Shown here piece by piece: positions 61,091-64,000 of a DNA stretch of 64,000 nucleotides. The notes under the pieces were generated by a model. That model searched no databases and was not told the origin of the DNA. It saw only the letters and a list, made by a program, of their open reading frames with translations. The DNA is taken from positions 1,612,001 to 1,676,000 of the forward strand of contig CP087974.1 of the NCBI GenBank assembly GCA_024426085.1. The letters are read 5' to 3'. The DNA comes from Rhizobium sp. RCAM05350. Lineage in GTDB: Bacteria; Pseudomonadota; Alphaproteobacteria; Rhizobiales; Rhizobiaceae. The position numbers were made by a program, and so were the translations under genes. How positions within the stretch are numbered: the first letter of the stretch is position 1; each line of letters opens with the position of its first letter.

Positions 61091-61540
61091 ATGGCTGAAA
61101 CGAGCCGGTTTATGGATTTGGCCTTGGAAGAAGCCAGAATGGCGGCGGCCCGCGGCGAAGTGCCGGTGGGCGCCGTGCTTGTCGTCAATGGCGAGATCGT
61201 CGCCAGCGCCGGAAACCGCACGCGCGAGCTTAACGATGTGACCGCGCATGCCGAAATCGAAGTGATCCGCGCCGCAGCAAGCGCCATCGGTGCTGAGCGG
61301 CTGAATGGCGCCGATCTCTACGTGACGCTGGAACCCTGCACCATGTGTGCGGCCGCCATCTCGTTTGCCCGTCTGCGCCGGCTTTACTATGGCGCTGAAG
61401 ACCCCAAAGGCGGCGGCGTCGACAACGGCGTCCGCTTCTTCAGTCAGCCGACCTGCCATCACGCGCCCGACGTCTATTCCGGCCTTTCCGGGCAGAGCGC
61501 CGCAGACATCCTCAAGGAATTCTTTGCCGGGAGACGCTGA
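61091..61540 (+). CDS. tadA: tRNA-specific adenosine deaminase
   Basis: Zinc deaminase that converts A34 of tRNA-Arg(ACG) to inosine, 149 residues, intact. RGEVPVGAVLVVNGEIV, TAHAEIEVIRAA (HAE) and LEPCTMCAAAISFARLRRLY (PCxxC) hold the zinc and catalytic residues; GGVDNGVRFFSQPTCHHAPD is typical. It is divergent from rluB and convergent with the GNAT gene. Confidence 0.95.
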   Translation: MAETSRFMDLALEEARMAAARGEVPVGAVLVVNGEIVASAGNRTRELNDVTAHAEIEVIRAAASAIGAERLNGADLYVTLEPCTMCAAAISFARLRRLYYGAEDPKGGGVDNGVRFFSQPTCHHAPDVYSGLSGQSAADILKEFFAGRR

Positions 61541-61558
61541 GCGCCGGAGCCGAAAGTC

Positions 61559-62035
61559 TTACCCGGCGGCAAAGCTTTCAAGCGCTGCACCGGACAGACG
61601 GTAACGCGTCCATTCCGACAGAGGCTCGGCGCCAATTGCTTCATAGGCCTTGATTGCCGGCTCGTTCCAGTCGAGCACGCTCCACTCGAAGCGTCCGCAT
61701 CCCTTCTCAAGCGCGATCCGCGCCAGATACCGCAGCACCGAACGTCCGGCGCCCGATCCCCGTTGATCCGGCGTGATATAGAGGTCTTCGAGATAAAGGC
61801 CGTTGCGCGCCAGCCATGTGGAATAGCTGAAGAACCAGACGGCAAACCCGATGGGCGTGCCATCGCGCTCGCAGATCGCCGCGTGCGAAACGGAATTCGG
61901 ACCGAACAGGGATTCAGTGACCGACTGAACGGTCGCCTCAACCTCGTGACCGGCCTTCTCGTAGATGGCCAGTTCGGTGATGAAGCGTAGGATGGTTTCC
62001 GCGTCCTTTGGGGTAGCCTTGCGTATCTCAAACAT
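61559..62035 (-). CDS. GNAT N-acetyltransferase (diamine acetyltransferase-like)
   Basis: 158 residues, intact. FEIRKATPKDAETILRFITE opens the fold; the acetyl-CoA loop is TPDQRGSGAGRSVLRYL (Q/R-x-x-G-x-G/A); AVWFFSYSTWLARNGLYLED resembles spermidine/spermine N1-acetyltransferases, and the NEPAIKAYEAIGAEPLSEW end is typical. A polyamine or amino-acid substrate is likely but not certain. It follows the lipoprotein gene by seven bases on the same strand. Confidence 0.9.
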   Translation of the reverse strand: MFEIRKATPKDAETILRFITELAIYEKAGHEVEATVQSVTESLFGPNSVSHAAICERDGTPIGFAVWFFSYSTWLARNGLYLEDLYITPDQRGSGAGRSVLRYLARIALEKGCGRFEWSVLDWNEPAIKAYEAIGAEPLSEWTRYRLSGAALESFAAG

Positions 62036-62041
62036 CGAGCA

Positions 62042-62659
62042 TCAGTAAATCTGGTACCATTTCTTGCCGCTGCCCTTGATCGCAGCTTCCTTCTTGCGGC
62101 GGCGCTCCTTGACCTGCTCCGGCTCGCCGAGATCGGCAGTCGCCTCTTCCGGCAGCTTGCGATATTCGAGCGGCGGGTCGCTGAGGAACCGGCGCTTGTC
62201 GGCATAGGCGCCCATCTGGATCTTGCGGGCGTCGCGATAGGCCTGGGTCTGCTCGGCCGTCGTCAGCTTGCGGCCATTGGCGCTGGATTTGGCCAGCGGC
62301 GAAACATAATTGGGATTGTCGGCATTGGCGTCGGCTTCCTCGCGCAGACGCTGGCGCGTGTCTTCCGGCGATTCGATCCACTGCGGATTGTCCTTGGTGG
62401 CCAGGTTCTGCTGCGGCTGAACCAACTGCGCCGTCTCGCTCGACGGCGGCAGCACCAGACCGGGACGCGGCTGATACTTGACATTGTTGGGATTGGACGG
62501 CGCGATACTGACCGCACTGCCGAGGTCATCGACCAGATGTTCTCCGGCCGTCTTGTCCGTACCGTAAGTCGGGCCGCCGATGCAGCCGGTCAGGACGAAG
62601 CTGCCGGTTACAATACCGAACAGGCCGGCATACAGTCGAAACTCTCGCGTCATTCCCAT
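62042..62659 (-). CDS. putative outer-membrane or periplasmic lipoprotein
   Basis: 205 residues, intact. Signal peptide with lipobox VLTGCIGGP (Cys at about residue 26). The mature protein is polar, Gln/Asn/Pro-rich and then Lys/Arg-rich (VKERRRKKEAAIKGSGKKWY), with no recognised domain. GGAAGGG seven bases before the ATG at 62659 supports this start. It lies between ileS and the GNAT gene, all on minus; conserved in rhizobia as far as I recall, role unknown. Confidence 0.8.
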   Translation of the reverse strand: MGMTREFRLYAGLFGIVTGSFVLTGCIGGPTYGTDKTAGEHLVDDLGSAVSIAPSNPNNVKYQPRPGLVLPPSSETAQLVQPQQNLATKDNPQWIESPEDTRQRLREEADANADNPNYVSPLAKSSANGRKLTTAEQTQAYRDARKIQMGAYADKRRFLSDPPLEYRKLPEEATADLGEPEQVKERRRKKEAAIKGSGKKWYQIY

Positions 62660-62794
62660 GAAAACCCTTCCAGCGGTGCCGGCACGATCGATATTTGAGC
62701 GGCATTGCTGCGCCCATGACGGATAAATCCGCCGATTTTCAGGCAGGTTTACCGGATGAGCCGCAAATACGCAATTCACCCGGTAAACAATCCC

Positions 62795-64000
62795 TTAAGA
62801 AGCGTATCCCAACTCGCGCAGCGCCAGCGCATCGCGAGCCGACACGTCGGGGAACGCTGCATCGGAGCCGACATCAGCCGTGATGCGCCAGGACCGGGCG
62901 CATTTGACGCCTTCGGCCAGCGTCGGTTCGACACCGACTGTCACCAGATCGCCCAAGGAGAAGGCGCCCACTGGCCCCATGCCTGCGACGATGGTTACAC
63001 CGGACGTGATGCAGATTTCTGCAAAATCCTGCCCATCCAGCGCCTGCAGCAGGTCAGCATCGTTGATGTGCACAACCGGGGCCGCTTCCAGCGAAGAGCC
63101 AATCCGCTTGTCACGACGCTCGACTTCCAGCGCACCGGTGACGGCACGGCGGACGTCGTGGATCTTCTTCCACTTCTCGGCCAGAGCCTCGTCGCGCCAT
63201 TCGGAAGGCACCAGTGGGAACTGCTCCAGATGCACGGAAACCGCCGACGGATCACGCGACAACCAGGCCTCTTCCGCCGTGAACGGCAGAACCGGGGCAA
63301 GCCAGGTGACGAGGCAATCGAACAGCTTGCGGATGACCGCGAGGCTGGCGCGGCGGCGTGGGCTCGACGGCGCATCGCAATAGAGCGCGTCCTTGCGGAT
63401 ATCGAAATAGAAGGCCGACAGCTCGATGTTGGAGAAGTCGATCAGGGCACGGGCGATGCGCTTGAAATCGAAGCGTCGTAGCCTTCGCGCACGAGCTGGT
63501 CGAGTTCCGACAGGCGATGCAGCATCAGGCGCTCGAGTTCAGGCATGTCATTGAAGGCGATGTCTTCGCCCTTGTCATGCGCCAGCGTGCCGAGCATCCA
63601 GCGGATGGTGTTGCGCAGCTTGCGGTAGCTGTCGATATTGGTCTGGATGATCGCCTTGCCGAGGCGCTGGTCTTCCCAATAATCGGTTGTGGCGACCCAG
63701 AGGCGCAGGATATCGGCGCCCGATTCCTTCATCACGTCCTGCGGGGCAACGACGTTGCCCTTGGACTTCGACTGCTTCTCGCCCTTCTCGTCCATCGTAA
63801 ACCCGTGGGTAACGACAGCGTTGTAAGGCGCGCGGCCGCGCGTCGCGCAGCTTTCAAGCAGCGACGAATGGAACCAGCCGCGATGCTGGTCGGAGCCTTC
63901 GAGATAGACGTCGGCCGGCCATTTCAGGTCCGGGCGATCTTCCAGCGTGAAGGTGTGTGTGCAGCCCGAGTCAAACCAGACGTCAAGGATGTCCATGACC
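62795..64000 (-). CDS. ileS: isoleucyl-tRNA synthetase (C-terminal part; 5' end outside window)
   Basis: Only the 3' 1206 bases are in the window. They encode the end of the class I catalytic core ([40 protein letters not shown], the KMSKS loop as [20 protein letters not shown]), and the anticodon-binding domain ([35 protein letters not shown]). The C terminus [12 protein letters not shown] then [14 protein letters not shown] shows one Cys and lacks the paired Cys knuckles of the E. coli zinc domain. The frame breaks near 63470; bridging gives [20 protein letters not shown]. The KQSKS variant deserves a check against homologues. Confidence 0.95.

Noticed and set aside
1..64000. Programmed frameshifting or mass pseudogene formation as explanation for the broken genes
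   Set aside because: Breaks hit essential single-copy genes, lie at no common slippery heptamer, and follow an error-like CG-loss and homopolymer pattern.

Overview
The window reads as a chromosomal segment of an alphaproteobacterium of the order Rhizobiales, most likely Rhizobiaceae (Rhizobium/Agrobacterium type). The reasons are the high GC content, the split ATP synthase with an F0-only operon (atpI-atpB-atpE-atpF'-atpF) next to rnhB, the lipid A/KDO block (cysQ, DUF4170, waaA, lpxK, DUF2093, mutL), a rhizobial-type flagellin, a methyl-accepting protein ending in WDEF, and intergenic palindromes that resemble rhizobial repeats. No rRNA gene, complete tRNA gene, CRISPR array, insertion sequence or prophage was found.

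Layout. 1-6.7 kb (mostly minus): DUF2207 protein, an EPSP synthase, LemA, a small monooxygenase behind a SoxR-like promoter, a PAS-GGDEF protein and glyQ. 6.7-10 kb: a small membrane protein, a short SppA-type peptidase, a TrmN6-like methyltransferase and a DUF2007 protein, divergent from an octaprenyl diphosphate synthase. 10-16.7 kb (plus): TPR protein, ispE, moaB, radical SAM protein and rnhB, with one glycosyltransferase on minus. 17.3-20 kb (minus): F0 ATP synthase operon with a clear promoter carrying a dyad. 20-26 kb (minus): SleB-type hydrolase, kup, corA, mrp. 26.7-31 kb (minus): chemoreceptor and two LuxR-type regulators. 31.3-35.5 kb: iclR divergent from a sugar-acid operon (SDR dehydrogenase, KDGal kinase, KDPGal aldolase, SMP-30 lactonase). 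35.6-42.5 kb: glyoxalase-fold protein, PRC-barrel protein, flavin oxidoreductase, nuclease-like protein, MttB-family methyltransferase, LysR regulator. 42.5-45.8 kb: GGDEF-EAL protein and PAS-receiver protein. 46-55.5 kb: mutL, DUF2093, lpxK, flagellin, HAD phosphatase, waaA, DUF4170, cysQ, pmbA-like. 55.7-64 kb: KefB-like antiporter, patatin-like protein, rsmD, rluB, tadA, GNAT, lipoprotein and the 3' part of ileS.

A dominant property of the sequence is that about two thirds of the genes are broken by one- or two-base frameshifts, including essential ones (glyQ, ispB, ispE, atpB, waaA, lpxK, ileS). Reading across the breaks restores full-length family members almost everywhere. Most breaks are explained by loss of one CG (or GC) dinucleotide from a short alternating CG run. 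Others are one-base changes in homopolymers, and a few are a T inserted in CCGA. I therefore annotate these genes as whole CDSs with the breakpoints noted and treat the breaks as probable sequencing or assembly errors, not pseudogenes.

The most interesting biological signals are the SoxR-type promoter in front of the monooxygenase, an IclR-type palindrome in front of the sugar-acid operon, a dyad on the atp promoter, a nuclease-like gene inside a quaternary-amine demethylation locus, an orphan flagellin inside the lipid A gene block, a tandem pair of LuxR-type solos behind a chemoreceptor, a kinase-less PAS/double-receiver protein next to a GGDEF-EAL protein, a His-repeat Mrp lacking its CxxC, and a repetitive RluB tail.
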